Source: Pagrus major (taxonomy: Eukaryota > Chordata > Actinopteri > Spariformes > Sparidae). Taken from it: a DNA stretch of 64,000 bases. A program made the translations under genes and the position numbers. The notes beneath the pieces are model-generated. The model was given only the letters and a program-made list of their open reading frames with translations, had not been told where the DNA came from and made no database searches. Location of the stretch: the NCBI RefSeq assembly GCF_040436345.1, contig NC_133219.1, positions 19,242,958 through 19,306,957 of the forward strand, in the 5' to 3' direction. Of the stretch, positions 10,701 to 23,770 are shown piece by piece. The number at the start of each line of letters is the position of its first letter. Positions within the stretch are counted from its first letter, which is position 1.

Positions 10701-13700
10701 CTTCTGTTGCTAACAAGGTGCGATCCAGCACCTCTTCATCAGTCTTTGTTTCCAAGAGGTCTTCCATGGCTCAGAGGAAAACATTACCTACCACTGCTCA
10801 AAACAACCCTGTCAATGAGAGAACAACTGTTTCTTCGAGCGCAAGAGCTGGGATTAAAGTTCAAGATCGGAACAAAACTAACTCTAAACTACTTTTGGGT
10901 AAACATTCTCAGCCATCTTGTAAGAGTCAGTTGTCAAGTGGACTGAAATCAACATCCAGCTCCTCCAAGTGCACAACAGCACCTATTAAGCCAGAGGAGA
11001 GAGTAGGGATGTCAAAAACTAATAAATCATCTGGGCAACCCATAGACAGGTCCACAAAGCAGAGGTCTGAGGGTGAAGGACAGAAAAATGGCCCACATTG
11101 CAATGTTGTCTCCCAAATGTCCTCGGGACCCAGCAAGCAGGTGCATTTCCAGAATGGTCGGCGGGGTTAGGCCAGCTGCTGTGGCTGAGCTGGGAGGGAA
11201 AACCAAGACATGTAAAGACACAGGTGGCAAGAGGGGACACGGCTCAGCAAATGCCCCTCAACCACAGACAGGTATAAAAAGAACAGGTGCTCCAGTGATG
11301 TCACAGACAGTGCCCCGGCCTACTAGGACTATCAGACTTACAGGCCAGGCCATGGACATCAAGACGACAAAGGTCCCAGTCAGGGTCATTCCCCAGACCG
11401 AGGGAAAGAAACTGACTGCTGCCCAGGAGGAAAGAATGTAAGTAGAACAGTACAACTCGCACTAAATGTAAAGCATGCAACTTTGATACCACCACCACCT
11501 TTGAATTTTCTTTACATTTCCAGCATCCATTGTGGTGAACCGTGTGTTACAGTTTGGCTTGTGACTTTAGCACTTACCAAAGAATTCTATTAGTATTATG
11601 TTCATGATTTCAACCACATTGTGAACCCATTAGCGGTATTTTGCATTTCGGTTGTGTTCGGTAGCTAGTGATGACTCTAGCCATTCTGCTGAAATAATAA
11701 TAGGGCTTTTTCATTGATGAATTTTGCTCATGTAGTATATAGACTGGGTATTCTTTGACTTTTACCATATGGGTTCAAAATAATACAGGAGTTTCTGTTA
11801 CAAAACAGAAAAGAACACTTAATTTTTAAAAGACTGAGGTAGGTCTGAAAAATTTATCAAAACCCAAATCAGAGGAACTGGAATATAAAGGTCAAATGTG
11901 TTACTCTTTATCATTACAATTGAAGACTTATGGTGCTATGGAGAAGCCTATAAATCGTATTTTCCAGGCGTAAGGTAACGTCATAGCAAAAATCACACTT
12001 CAAATCGAGAATCTGGATGATTACAAAGTTGCAAATAGCACTGGTGAAGAGGTGGAGGCAAACAATGAGACACCCTTTCTTTTTCCATTTCTCTTCTTGT
12101 GCACTTTTTCGCTTAGCTGAACAGCCAATCAACCAGTCACTGACAGTCTGGACATTGCGGCCTGGTGCGACGAAATAAAATTATATTTTTTAAGCAAAAA
12201 ATATCTAATAAAAGAATTGGAAGACAAGTATTTCATGCCAAGTTTTGATTAAAGTCGAAGACAAAGTGTAAAGACAGTGTATTATTCCCTGATAACATAA
12301 TTAAATTGGGAGTTGAAAAAGTTGAAACATGCAGGATAGTTTGTCTAATCGAATGTCAGGGCATATACGGACTATGCTTTCATGGTTTAATACCACTCGG
12401 GTATACCACAGGGACTGGTTTCACCCATAATCTACACCACAGTTTGTTGTGACAGATGGTTACTAATGATAATACAGAAATGACAAACAGGAAATTCAGG
12501 TCATGTTTTACAGTAGTTCAGTTTGGCTTTCAAACCTACCTCAACTGAATGAGTTTATTTTGCAATACTTATAAGTGTCCTTGTGCAGATGTCCCAATCA
12601 GTTTGTGCCCCGACCCAATCTGAGCTCATGATAATTCACATTTGGTTGATGGTGATTAAGATGCACACACATTAGTCTATGAAGCTGTGTAGCAGCAAAT
12701 TAAAGCAAAACATGGCACTCAAAAATATAAGTGATCCATATCAATATTCAAAATGTTCCTTTACAACATTTGAATCTCACATCTCTGCATGTGTTTGCTA
12801 AAAAGCACAGTAAAAACAACTGTTAGAACTGTTAAGTAGAAACCAAGGGTTATTCACCCACAATACAATGGAAAGGGAGTCAACCCCAGTTTTCATTTCC
12901 TCCCATTTCCCGCATTTCTCTGCTGTGCTGTCCAATAAAGTAATAAAAAAATAGTAAAATAGGTGTTAACATAAAACTACACTCTCTGCTCTATTATTTG
13001 GTGTCAAGGAGAAAACTACAAGAATGGCGGGAAGCCAAGGGCATTTCCTACAAGCGTCCTTCAATGCCAGTGAAACCTCAGGTTAGGCGCACTGTTGCCG
13101 TACCCCAGCCATTCTGGGTCACCATGAAGGATGAAGATGAGGCCCACTCCCTTATTGCTGCTGTGGACAGATCCCTGGCTGATTGCATGAAATTGCTTGG
13201 CGAGGTATATGCCGGGGAATGTTGGTTTTGTTTTTTTGCCTTTTTTGACTTGATGTCATTTCCCACTGGTTATTAAATTTTACTGAAGTCATTTGTTGTA
13301 CATAATTTGTTAGATGGGTGTTTACATGGAAATCGTTTTTTTTACGGGGAGGTGTACCCAAAAAGAAAATTTTTGTACAACATTGTTGCAATGAGACATG
13401 ATAATCATTTAAGTAAGTCATTTCAAAATTGAGTGAAAAGATTGCAATTTAGATCCTGGATCGTCAATGTGATTAAATACATCATGATATTATTTTTTGA
13501 CCAGATCACCCACCGCTAATGTTAAAGGTGTGTCAGGTTTACATGTGGTTCAACCATTCTATAAACTTTCGTTCTAGCATACTGATGTCCTTTCTTGCTG
13601 TCTACAAGTGTGTATGTATTGTCCCCACAGGGTTTCCCTCCAGAGCAGGTGAAGGAGGTTCTCTCAAGGCTGCCAGCAGTATCCCAGAAGTTTGCCAAAT

Positions 13701-16700
13701 ACTGGATCTGTCAGGCCCGCCTGATGGAGCAGGAGGGCAACCTGGATGTCCTGCCCATGTTTGAAGAGGCTGTTCGTGTTGTGTTGGAGGTAAGACATCT
13801 GTGATATTCAAACTTGAGACTTTTTATATTTATGTATGTATGTATTTATTTTTAAGTATCTTAGATCTAGCATTGTTTACATGCATGATTAGTTGCTTGC
13901 AGTCTACTTCTCCCCTGTCTTTGATGCTGATTGCTGCATATTTTGGTGTGTTAGTTGTCCAGTATTAAACCTCTGGGAGGAATGTACAGTACATTGCGTC
14001 AATGCTTGGCTATGTACGTGCATGTGCGTCCACAAGCTAAACAAAATTGACACTCAGTCATAAAAAAAATCTCCATATTTCTACTAATAGATGTTAAAAT
14101 CTCCACCTTTTAATTAGAGGACTCTAGTTGATTGGGGGCTCTTGTGGGTAAATTTACAAATCAGTGAGACCTGGCTTCAAGTAGTGTCACATTTACATTT
14201 GCCTTGGGATTGATGAATTTTCAGGAAATGTACTATGATCTGTAGGGGTTGGCAAAAAGACAAGCTGATGGGCATAAGTGAGCCGTCCGATGAATCACTT
14301 GGGCTGACATCATGTGTACTTCAGTTGAAAAATTAATTATCAGTAAAGGAATGACAAAGATATACTTGAGGTTATTTGGAAACAGTGACGCCGTTACACA
14401 CTTTGCACCTGGAAACTGTCCCGCTCAGTACATGACTTTGGCCACAAGTATCAGCCAGTATATCTCTTTTAGGTTTTGTAAACTCTGAAATATTTATCTG
14501 CCTAATAAGTCTAGTATCAGACAGCCAATTCATTAATATGTCTGGTGTATTGTTGTTGTTTGACATGTCACTGACAAGTCAGACGCGAGTCACTGAGCAT
14601 GGGAGTATATTTCATTCACTGGCTGAGCCACAAACACTCCCATCTGCTTATTTTCTCCATAAACAGCAACTCAGTGTAAGATTACATAAAAGAAAGGAGA
14701 ATATATCTATATTGCCCATTCCTAATGTCATGATATACATTATATCACTATCACAGTATAAAATGTCCATTTTAGAGGACTTGATTAACATCACTTACCT
14801 GTGATACTCGGTTCCAAGGCTGTTCTGTACTTCAGAGGTGCTTTTTGTTAATTGACCACAGACATACTGTAAGAGGCAATAGGAACCCATCCCAGGTTTT
14901 GTGTTCGTTAATGTGTGCGCACAATTATAGATTTGTGCATACGTGTGATTTTTGGAGTATCATAGTAACAAAAAACGGCATCACTATATCTATATGTAGG
15001 ATATGTAAAGATTGTAATATAATCTGTAAAAGTAATTTTGGTCATTGGTATCAACTACAGAAGTTTCATATAAGGACTTGCTTAATCAAATTGCTGGTCA
15101 AATAAAAAATCAGACTTTTGTTATTTAAGCAGTTGATTTATAATCATGAGTGACAGCATCCAACAAAAACATCCAATGTAGCTGTAAGCCATGAGCAGGT
15201 CAAGCACCAATACCAGATGTTGAATTACCTCTCAGTGACAGCTCAGTCTTTATCATCAGTGACAGGAAATGCCAGGAGTTTGACTGCAAAATGCCGGCCA
15301 GCTCTGATAGCTGACAGGGTCTGAATTTCATTGTGCCTCTGAGAGTCAGAGAGTACAGACAAAACTTATCTGAGTGGATCTTCTGCTGTGAGGAAAACAG
15401 TTACTAGTTAAAAAAAAAAACTAGTTAAAAAAGTTACTACAAGGGTTGAATTGACAAGATTGAATCTGTATGAGTGTATTGATATTTATATTTCCATTTA
15501 TGGATATTGACTACTTGTGCTGTTAAATTTCAGTTAAATAATAAGCATTTTTGTTATTATCAGGAGGCATTCAATACTGGTATCGTTATCAGAACAACCC
15601 TATCACAAAAGTTGGCTCCATGATCTGTACAGCATACTAAATTGTCAATCCCTCAACCCTTGATTTGGATGATAGTCATCCAATCCAATCCAACTTTATT
15701 TGTTAAGCACTTTAACACAACCAAATTTGACCAAAGTGCTGTACAGAAGAATAAAATTACATATAAAATACAAAAATAAATTAAAAGACAACAAAACATG
15801 AGTAAAAAATAATAAAAGCCACGCAATAGAAAGCAATGAAAACAAGGAGATAAAATTGACGTCTTACTGGGTGTCAAAGGCCAAGGAGAAGAGATGGGTT
15901 TTAAGAAGTGATTTAAAAACAGACAGAGAAGAGGCCTGTTTAACGTGCTGAGGCAGATCGTTCCATAATTTAGGAGCCAACACAGCAAAGGCACGGTCCC
16001 CTCTGAGCTTCCGCTTAGTTTTAGGCACATTCATGACCTCTTTTCCACTATGGAGACCTGGAAAGAGGACAGACTATACAACAACTATTTATCTTTTCAA
16101 TATAAGATTTCCAAGTTGTGGACAATAGCCCGTTTCTGTGACGTTTCATCACTCTGCAGAAATGTTTTATGAATAACTTCTCATATGTTAGAAGATGTGT
16201 ATTATCCAACCAAAAAAATGTCCTCCATTCTGCAGTATGAAACATGTCTGTTACAGTGACAGACAACGCGTCTTTTAGTATGGTGCAATCACAGCCCAAT
16301 GGAGCAATACATACCTGAGGCAAATTTGTTTTCGTGAGAGATCTTATCTTAACCTGACATTTCCCTGTAAGTCACTGTCTCATAATGAGATACAGGGAAA
16401 TGTCACGAAGTTAAGGTTCTTTGCAGTTATGACTGTTTAAAAGTTCAGGATTTTCATTTGTATGTAAAAGAAGCTAAATTTTAATCTATGAAATGATCAT
16501 TGAGCTATGCTGGTTGATATTGTCCCTGATAGCTTGATTTCCCCGACACACTCACAATAATAAATCTCTGTTTCTGTCCTTCTATTTCATTCTAGCCTGT
16601 GGACGAGCTGCGGACTGTGGTGTTTGAGATTCTGAAGAAAAAGGACGAGATCCAAGGTAGTAATCTTGCATGTCTTGTTTGTAACCACAGTGGTACAATG

Positions 16701-19700
16701 TACGAAGATATCATATACGGTGTTGCACACCTCAGTCACTCTGTTTGCTTTATACTGTATGCAGCTGATTATCATGGTCCTGTTCATGCAATAAATCGTG
16801 CTACATTTGTCTGCCCCCGTGCAGACATGGTAGCTATAAATTCAAAATAAAGTGCTCACTTTTTGTGACATAAAACAACAAAAACACAATGGGAGAAATC
16901 TTTGTTTTATGTATTTTGGTTTCATGTTTGCATCTCTTTGTTTTAGCATTAGTTAGATGCGATACTGTTAGGTATTTGTCTCCAATCAAATCTTTACTCA
17001 CAGTAATGGCAGCCCACATGCCTGAATTTGAAATGCCAAGTCAGTCTTTTCAGAATAAAACACAGTCAATTGCACAAACCACTATCACATAGTGTTAAAC
17101 TTGGCCAAATCTTTTTTTCTTTCTGCAGAAGAAAGCATGAGGGCTGCTTTTACCATCTCTGTCTGAGGATGATGGATGAGAGACCCTGTTTTCCCATTTA
17201 TAAGAAAAGTATTGACTAGTTATTATAAATGCCTCTTAGTTTACCACATAATTCAGCATCATGAACTACAGCCTCCAAAACTGTGAATAAACAACTCTAA
17301 AAAAGGTTGAACATCACTGTTTTGATTTACAGCTGGCAGCTTTACTGTTTTGATTCACTTTTAGTGCTCTACTCAGTGTAGTTTTCAGTATAAAGCTCTA
17401 AAAAACAACTGTACACTACACTGCTATCTGCAAATGGCAGAAAGGCAATGTTAGACACTGGCTGGTAAATATAGTTGAGCACTTTGCAGCTAAATACCCA
17501 AGATTTTATTCTCAGGAGTTGGAGACCAAGCCTAAAACAAGAGTGAATAAAGGACACCAAATGAATGCTAATGTTAATCGAAATCTGCAAGATTTGTAAA
17601 TAAGCCACTGTTTGCTAACATGTTCACCAAAACTACTTTGTCAATGTTGTGTTTACATCATTTTAACTTCTTATGTTTTTGTCAGCGTCTGATGAAAATG
17701 GAAAAGAGGATGACCAGGTTTCAGGAGGTGAAAGCACTCCTGAGAGTATCAACAATCCACTGATGACTCCTAAACCTGTCAGAGCCCTCATTTGTGGGGA
17801 GCAAGGAGAGTCATCTGTAGTAAAGTACAAGATCACAGCAACTCCTGGGTATGTTTGAGTCATTTTTACAACTTCCAGCAATATATTTAATGTTTTTCAT
17901 GCCAGCCAGTTTGTAAGAGTAAAACACATTTGTTAGTGATCCAGAGCTGAATGAAAAAAAACTGGACACACCTGATAATCCCTTTAGTGTCATGTGAGTT
18001 TGACCGTGGGATCATTTGTGTTTATCCACCCTTAAAAAGCCAGATTACTTTACATTAACCATAAACTAGTGAGCAATGGCACCCCGACATTTTGTCTGGC
18101 TGGTACGCATTTTGACATTTTGTACAAAGTACAAAGTACACTGGTGCACTTTGTCACTCTAAATTATGCAAAAAGCTTGTGGCGCTATGTGAATTTGACC
18201 AAATGTGCAGCAGTAATTGTGCCTAATAGGAAGAGGCAGTGGCAATATGCCAATAAGCCTGTAGCATGCCGAAAACCAAAAGAAGAGGAGGAGCTCGACC
18301 AGTCATAGCGCCGGATTTGTTGTCATGCTACAGTTGGAAACCAATATTATAATCACTTCTGCAACATTATTTAATAGAAAAATGTCCCCGAATCAAGCAA
18401 AGTGATGGCCCTGTAAAATTCAGATGGATTCTGATTAGCTGTCACTGTTCATCAAATTGCTCTGAAGTGAACCCAATAATATCGTTCGCCACTGTCGATT
18501 TTGTTATTGTTCTTAGTGTGGATGGCCCATAAATGCGTAATATAATTTCAAGAGACTGGCTGGGCTCTGCCAATTGACAGCAACATTCTTGAACCTGATT
18601 TGTCTCATTCTCCCTCCTCATTCTGGCAGGCTGTGAAGACTAAAGGTAAACAGACTGGTGTGTGTGGGAAGAGTTAAGTTCAACGGGTCCTGGGGCTAAA
18701 TTATAACTATTAAAAATCCTGATGTTGGTGTAAGCTCTGTTAGCAGCTCTTATATTGGTACATTTTAAATTTTTGTGGGCTGTCACCTCTGACGCAGACG
18801 CCTCTGCCCACCTGTGTCGAGTCGAGGAGACGCTTCCCTCCTAGTAACCCCTGAGGACTGTACGTGTAATAAAACCTGCTTATGTAAAAAGGCAGTACTT
18901 GCATACACATGTAGAGAAGCAATATTTCAATCTGCTCTGTCAGCATAGCACGTCAGCAAAACATTTATTTATTGATTTATTCTTTTTAAAGTATTTTTTT
19001 GGCCTTATTGATAAAACAGCTCAAAGTAGACAGGAAACAGGATGAGAGAGAGGGGGGGAGTGACATGCAGCAAAGAGCCCCAGGCCGGGACTTGAACCCG
19101 GGGCCGCTGCAGCGAGGCCAATGAACTGAGCTAAACGGTGCCCCAGGAAAACATTTATTTTAACACCATTAGACATAGATTTATTATTGAGTTTATCCAG
19201 TGACTTTACTGTTGTAAATATTACTGTTGCTACTCTAGAAACAACTTTTGTGGTTCACATTACAGTACATAAACACCTGAAAATGGAGGTCGTCTCTGTG
19301 GATCACTGCTGCAGTCAGGTTGATAAACAGTAGTAAAGATAATTCCACTGTTTAATTCCAAAAGTTAAAAAGTATCTACATTTTAAAAAAAAAAGTTTAA
19401 CCTACTTGTTTTTCTGGTGACCGCTAGAGAGTGTACCAACGTTTAACCGACTAGACAACTAAGCACGCACAACCGAAGTAAAACGTGACGGTGATGATGG
19501 GCAACTTGTTTTGTCAAGAAGAGCCTCTCAAGCCCCTCATAACAGTATAAGTGAATGACGCTTGTATACAGTTGTCCTGAGAGTCAACACACAAAAGACT
19601 GAAATGGCCGGATATGTCTGTCCTGTTGAGAAGGTCCAGACATTGACCTGAACTAGCTGTAGTCACTGGGTCAGGTCATAATGACTAGAAAGTCATTATT

Positions 19701-20070
19701 TCTCAGAAGCTGGATAATTGAAAATTGTCACTGATTTTTTTCCCCTTTATTTTCTTTCAGCGGCCTTTCAAGTCAACAGCAGGAACCGGCACGGGTCAAC
19801 GGCCAGGAGGTTCGCTTCTTCACTCCAGTTAGACGCTCAGTGCGCATCAAGAGAGCCTCACTGCGATACCCTGTGTCCCTCCAGGACCATGATCTCTGCG
19901 TGGCCTCCTACAATGACCTGATCTCCGAAGAGGATAAAGAGAGAAGTGAAGAACAGAAGGATGGGGAAAACAGCCCATCTGCTATCAACACGCCGATGTA
20001 CATCTACAGAGAGAACGAAGCACTTAAAGACAAAGTGTTCGTCAAGCTAGTCTGCGATGAAGGCATTTAG
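7098..20070 (+). CDS. ckap2l: Cytoskeleton-associated protein 2-like (one frameshift in the big exon)
   Basis: This is a microtubule-associated protein of the mitotic spindle, needed for spindle organisation in dividing progenitors. The exons are 7098-7137, 9758-9824, 9911-9965, 10139-11437, 13009-13204, 13631-13789, 16596-16656, 17686-17848 and 19761-20070. All have GT-AG borders and matching phases. The N-terminal motif KLMEYLAAKGKLKQPNPK is typical of CKAP2 and CKAP2L. A KEN box (residues 59-61) at the start of exon 4 fits APC/C-driven destruction. The middle is basic and rich in Ser, Thr and Lys. The C-terminus, from KLQEWREAKGISYKRP to the VRFFTPVRRSVRI segment, is the conserved CKAP2 domain. 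Exon lengths sum to 2350 nt, one more than a multiple of three. The exon 4 frame stops at 11,168-11,170, while the family-conserved frame resumes just after, so one extra base lies near 11,160. Without it the protein would be about 782 aa, close to the family. Confidence 0.9.
7737..7830 (-). repeat. ATCA microsatellite with LINE-type 3' end
   Basis: About ten ATCA units are followed by a stretch reading CTTCATTTATATAGCACCTTTCA and CTTTACAAG on this strand. Read on the minus strand this is the common 3' end of fish L2-like LINEs and related SINEs (GTGCTATATAAAT, then a tetranucleotide tail). It lies in ckap2l intron 1. The AT-rich DNA after it, to about 8,330, may belong to the same insertion but shows no coding trace. 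Confidence 0.6.
8391..9115 (+). mobile_element. Penelope-like retroelement fragment with GIY-YIG endonuclease
   Basis: An open segment at 8,535-8,774 contains DLYIGETKQPLHKRMAQHRR, the YIG half of a GIY-YIG endonuclease domain in the form found at the C-terminus of Penelope-like elements. The Arg and His that follow fit the family. After a stop codon the frame resumes in the conserved PLE C-terminus (LSPTYNAVLSSLPR). The reverse transcriptase domain is missing. The fragment is bounded by an inverted repeat of about 70 bp (8,391-8,460 against 9,047-9,115). Penelope elements often carry such a pseudo-LTR in inverted order at a truncated 5' end. It sits in ckap2l intron 1 and is inactive. Confidence 0.82.
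15655..16050 (-). mobile_element. L2-type LINE 3' fragment in ckap2l intron 6
   Basis: On the minus strand the sequence encodes the C-terminal end of an L2/CR1-type ORF2. It includes KRKLRGDRAFAVLAPKLWND, then a segment ending in LLKTHLFSLAF. The 3' UTR has AAAGTGCTTAACAAATAAAG and a TTGGAT tail at 15,675-15,690. The 5' part, with the reverse transcriptase and endonuclease, is absent, as is usual for 5'-truncated copies. Confidence 0.8.
17339..17625. repeat. Dispersed repeat family A, copy 1
   Basis: This stretch in ckap2l intron 7 shares an ordered series of words with segments at 34,835-35,270 and 40,055-40,210. The words include AAAGCTCTAAAAA, CTGGCTGGTRAAYATAG, CTCAGGAGTYGG, GGAGACCAA and GAGTGAATA. 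It is non-coding and probably a decayed non-autonomous DNA transposon. Confidence 0.55.
18971..19147 (-). mobile_element. tRNA-derived SINE with intact target-site duplication
   Basis: On the minus strand the head reads like a tRNA gene, with an A box TAGCTCAGTTCATTGG (19,118-19,133) and a B box GGTTCAAGTCC (19,088-19,098). A teleost SINE body follows (GCATGTCACTCCCCC, then CATCCTGTTTCCTGTC). A perfect 13-bp direct repeat, AAAACATTTATTT, flanks it at 18,958-18,970 and 19,148-19,160. This is the target duplication expected from LINE-driven retroposition. It lies in the last ckap2l intron. The unbroken duplication suggests a fairly recent insertion. Confidence 0.85.
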
Positions 20071-20320
20071 CTTTAGGTGCTTACTTCATCAGCATGTAAT
20101 TAAGACAAAATTCAGATGTTTGGTCACTGGCAGGGAGAACAAAGAACAATGTTTTAAAATGTATGTTTGAGGTTTGTCTTTGTAAGGATGGAACCTGACC
20201 GAGGTAATCAAATGTTTTATTATTAAGTTAGGTATTTCTCTTCCTTGCTTATGGAGAACTTGATGTTTTTATTCCTTTGGTGCCTGTATTATTTTATTCC
20301 TTTAAATAATGTGGTGTACA

Positions 20321-20340
20321 TAGCAATGTAAAAATAAATG
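20321..20340 (+). terminator. ckap2l: ckap2l poly(A) signal
   Basis: AATAAA lies at 20,333-20,338, about 265 nt after the ckap2l stop codon. It is the first good signal downstream, so the mRNA probably ends near 20,355. Confidence 0.65.
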
Positions 20341-20355
20341 GCCGTTTGTAAATAC

Positions 20356-21365
20356 TGTACTTTTAATCTTTATCAGGCATAGGACTTTGTTTCCTGCACT
20401 GGGCTGCACATCTTTTAGTCAAGTCAAGTGTCTTATCAAACTGGTAATTTCAAACCATTGTGCTACAGAAAATACGAGGCTTATTTTGTAAGCATCTAAC
20501 TGAAACTATGCATATTGCCATGTGCATGAAACCTCAGCAGAAGGGTTTTCACCACACCTGTAAATTGTGTGCGTCACTAAGTGGCAAAACATGGGGAAAA
20601 AAAACTGAGTTGCATCAGTCAAAATCAGCTCCTGACTGTAATCCATTTAATACTCTGCCCACTGTTGTTTGTTTTAAAACATGATAAACATGCAGTTTAG
20701 CAGGTTTGTTTTTAAAGCTTAGCATTATGACATTTTTCTGATTTGAGACACTATACAGTAGATACTGCACGAGTAGAAGTACTCGTCTTCTGACATCTTG
20801 CAGGTGTCACCACCTCTGTGTTTTAAATTATCAGGCCATTCTGTCTAAGCTGCTAAAATATTAAGGACACCAGATCTAGGTCAAGATTACGTTTAAATGT
20901 TCCTCATACCGACTCTGAACTGGTTTCTTTAACTGCACTTACCTCACTGAAATGAAATGCAAAACAAATTTGACACTCATGAAAGGTGCTCTGTGTGACA
21001 ACTTCTTGCATTTTACATGTGTTAATCACGGATAAGTTAAGTGTTCAGCGGATTGTAACATGACGTGAAAAATGAGACCTTCCTCACCTCTCACGGTTGC
21101 CTATACGAGTCTGTGGACGATGTGTTTAAGTTATTTAACGCTGCTGGACTGTGGATTTCTTCATGAAGAATATGGGTTGAGCTTTCCTCGACAGTCTAAA
21201 AAAAATTGACTTTATGCATGTTCACGAGTGCCTTGTCTGAGATGGTAGCTAACGTTAGTTTAGAAATAGTCGGCTTACACAAACTAACGACCGACATCCA
21301 GCACATTTTTAAAGGACAGACTTTACATTTTTAATTTAGAACTGAAAAAGTCAAGGCAGTCCTTC
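20356..21365. other. Intergenic DNA after ckap2l
   Basis: I see no gene or clear repeat ends here. The last 250 bases include a GCTAACGTTAGTTTAG stretch of the kind seen in teleost TIR elements, but I cannot define an element. Confidence 0.4.
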
Positions 21366-22672
21366 TCAGACATTATTATGTGTCCTGTTTGCTACTGTCG
21401 ACAGGCTAACAAACCCTCCTGTGCCAGTAGCCTCTGAACATCTACTGTATCTACCAGGGCCTGTAATGAATTTGCATCCTTCTTCACTGCCAAAATTCAG
21501 AAAATTTGACAAGTGGTCAGTGCCACCGTACCAGGTACAGGAGGTATGTTGTCCATGTGTCAACCTAAAACCTAAAACCAACTCCAATACCATTACACAA
21601 TTATATCCAATGAATGACAAAAACCTACAAGAGATAATAAAGCATTTGAAATCTTCCTCCTGCTGCCTTGATATTTTACCAGCAGGGTTCTTCAAAAAAG
21701 TTTCAGACTGCATGACTCCAGATCTGCTCCAGGTTGTCAACATGTCTCTTCTCTTAGGTGTCTTCCCCCAAGCCATGAAAACTGCAGTTACTAAACCACT
21801 CCTGAAGAAGAACAATCTAGACACATCAGTAATGAATAATTATAGGCCCATATCAAACCTCTCAATTTTAAGTAAAATCACTGAAAAAGCTGTTTGTCAA
21901 CAGCTGAACAATTACCTAATAATTAATGGCTGTTTTGACGTCTTCCAATCATGATTTCGACCACATCACAGCACTGAGACCGCTCTAGTCAAGGTCCTCA
22001 ATGGCATTCATGTAAACACAGACAGTGGCAAAATTTCACTGGATCTCAGTGCTGCGTTTGACACAGTCGACCACAATATACTACTGGACCAACTGGAAAA
22101 CTTGGTGGGACTCTCTGGTACAGCACTAAATTGATATAAATCCTATCTAAATGATAGAGACTACTTTGTGTCTATAGGTAATTACACATCTCAGTGGATG
22201 AAAATGACAAGCGGAGTACCACAGGGCTCCATTCTGGGGCCTCTACTATTCAACATTTACATGCTTCCTCGAGCTCAGATAATGGAAAACAACAAAATAT
22301 GTTACCATAGTTATGCAGATGACACACACATTTACATAACCATATCACCAGGGGACTATAATCCCATACAAACGCTGAGTAGATGCGTTGAACTTAACCA
22401 AAGATAAAACTGAAATTATTGTTTTGAGAGCCAAGGAAGAACGACTAACAGTCTTTGCTCAGCTTCAATCTGTAATGTTGAAAACTACAAACCAAGCTAG
22501 AAACCTCGGTGTAATCATGGACTCAAGTCATTCTGTAACTCTTGCCAACAATAAAGAAATGAGAGGGAATTTTGTTATAAGAGCCAAAAGGAAAATGTCT
22601 CCTATGATTACCAGGACAGTGCAATGCCTGTTGCAGACTACATATTTTTGTCATTTAATAAGATGATGACAT
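21366..22672 (+). mobile_element. L2-type LINE, reverse transcriptase region, degraded
   Basis: Three open pieces read as consecutive parts of an L2/CR1-clade reverse transcriptase. They show NNYRPISNLSILSKITEK (RT block 1), then FRPHHSTETALVKVLNG, LDLSAAFDTVDHNILL (first catalytic Asp) and [28 protein letters not shown] (catalytic DD) and NLGVIMDSS follow. In-frame stops at 21,952-21,954 and about 22,131, plus a frame change near 22,390, interrupt it. The endonuclease and 5' end are missing. The copy is dead. It lies between ckap2l and the IL-1-like gene. Confidence 0.88.
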
Positions 22673-22793
22673 GCACATTTCTTCATTACATGATAGCTCC
22701 TCCCTTTTTAATAAACCTGTCTATTGTATGTCTCTTTCTTTCCATCTGTACTGAGTTACTTACTCTCCCATGTTTACCAAACAAAGCACAAGA

Positions 22794-22794
<1 letters not shown>

Positions 22795-22838
<44 letters not shown>
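22795..22838. repeat. TA microsatellite
   Basis: About 20 uninterrupted TA units follow the LINE fragment. Confidence 0.95.
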
Positions 22839-22839
<1 letters not shown>

Positions 22840-23514
22840 TGTATAAAGATGCTCTTTTATTTTAGGATTGAAAATCTGCAGTTTGTATATCATCACATAT
22901 TTGAAAACATCATATTTGAAATATTTCGGTCTTCAGGAGATTTTCATTTTTGCGGACATGAAACCTGCCCCATGCACTGTTACTTTCATGTGTGTGGGGT
23001 AGGTTTCAAAGAAGTACTTTCTTTTAGTCATCATTTAAAACATGTTATTCTGTGTGATACTATTTTGAACAGCTTGTCACAATGTTCTTTAAATGTTCTT
23101 GGAATTTCCTCACAGATGGATTCTGTGTAGGGGGTGCTTTTTGAGTCAGGCAGCACATCCTCCCAGACAAATCCTTACTTCCTTTACTGGGTGTTGCCGA
23201 CCAAACCTTAGCTATGATGCTACAATCTAAATCTGTATTCATTATTATTTATTTGCAAAGACAACATACAGGAGTTTTTTCTCGATATAGAAAATTTAAA
23301 TATTTTGTCCTATATTAAGAAGTCAGCCTGACATCACTTACCGTGCTGTCATACTCTTTTCTAAGTATTTTATAAAATGCTGCCAGATAGAATCACATTT
23401 GGAAACCTGAGCTTTCCCCTAAATTGATATAGATCTGACAGAAACTGACACATCTATGGTTATCTAATCATCATGCCCTGGCTTGTTGGTGTACATCTAA
23501 TCTATAAAGTACAA

Positions 23515-23770
23515 CACTGCACTATCTAAACTGGATTATGGAGAGATCCTGTATGCTCATGCTGATGCCACTGATCCCCTTTAACCAAGAGCCATTTGAT
23601 TCCTTTAACCGTCAGGGTGGGAAGCTCAACTGTGGTACCTCTGTGTTCCAGATTGCAAGCCGTGTAAACACAAGGAATCCGACAAATCGTTATCATTTCA
23701 CTGCTTCCAGATTGATCAGCAACTGAAAAGACAATAGGTAGTGAAAATCTGGAGGGATTTTTCAAGGTGA
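23515..23770 (+). mobile_element. Possible LINE ORF2 C-terminal remnant
   Basis: The phrase KLDYGEILYAHADATDPL, read from 23,530 or so with shifts, resembles the LDYGDxxYxHA motif of fish LINE ORF2 C-termini. Frames break soon afterwards. This may be the far end of the LINE at 21.4-22.7 kb after an internal insertion or expansion. The call is tentative. Confidence 0.4.

Noticed and set aside
11136-11168. A tiny intron explaining the ckap2l frame change (GTGCATTT to GTTAG)
   Set aside because: It would be about 30 bp, far below the minimum for vertebrate introns. A one-base indel is simpler.
19085-19140. A functional tRNA gene
   Set aside because: The A and B boxes belong to a SINE with target duplications; the remainder does not fold as a full tRNA.
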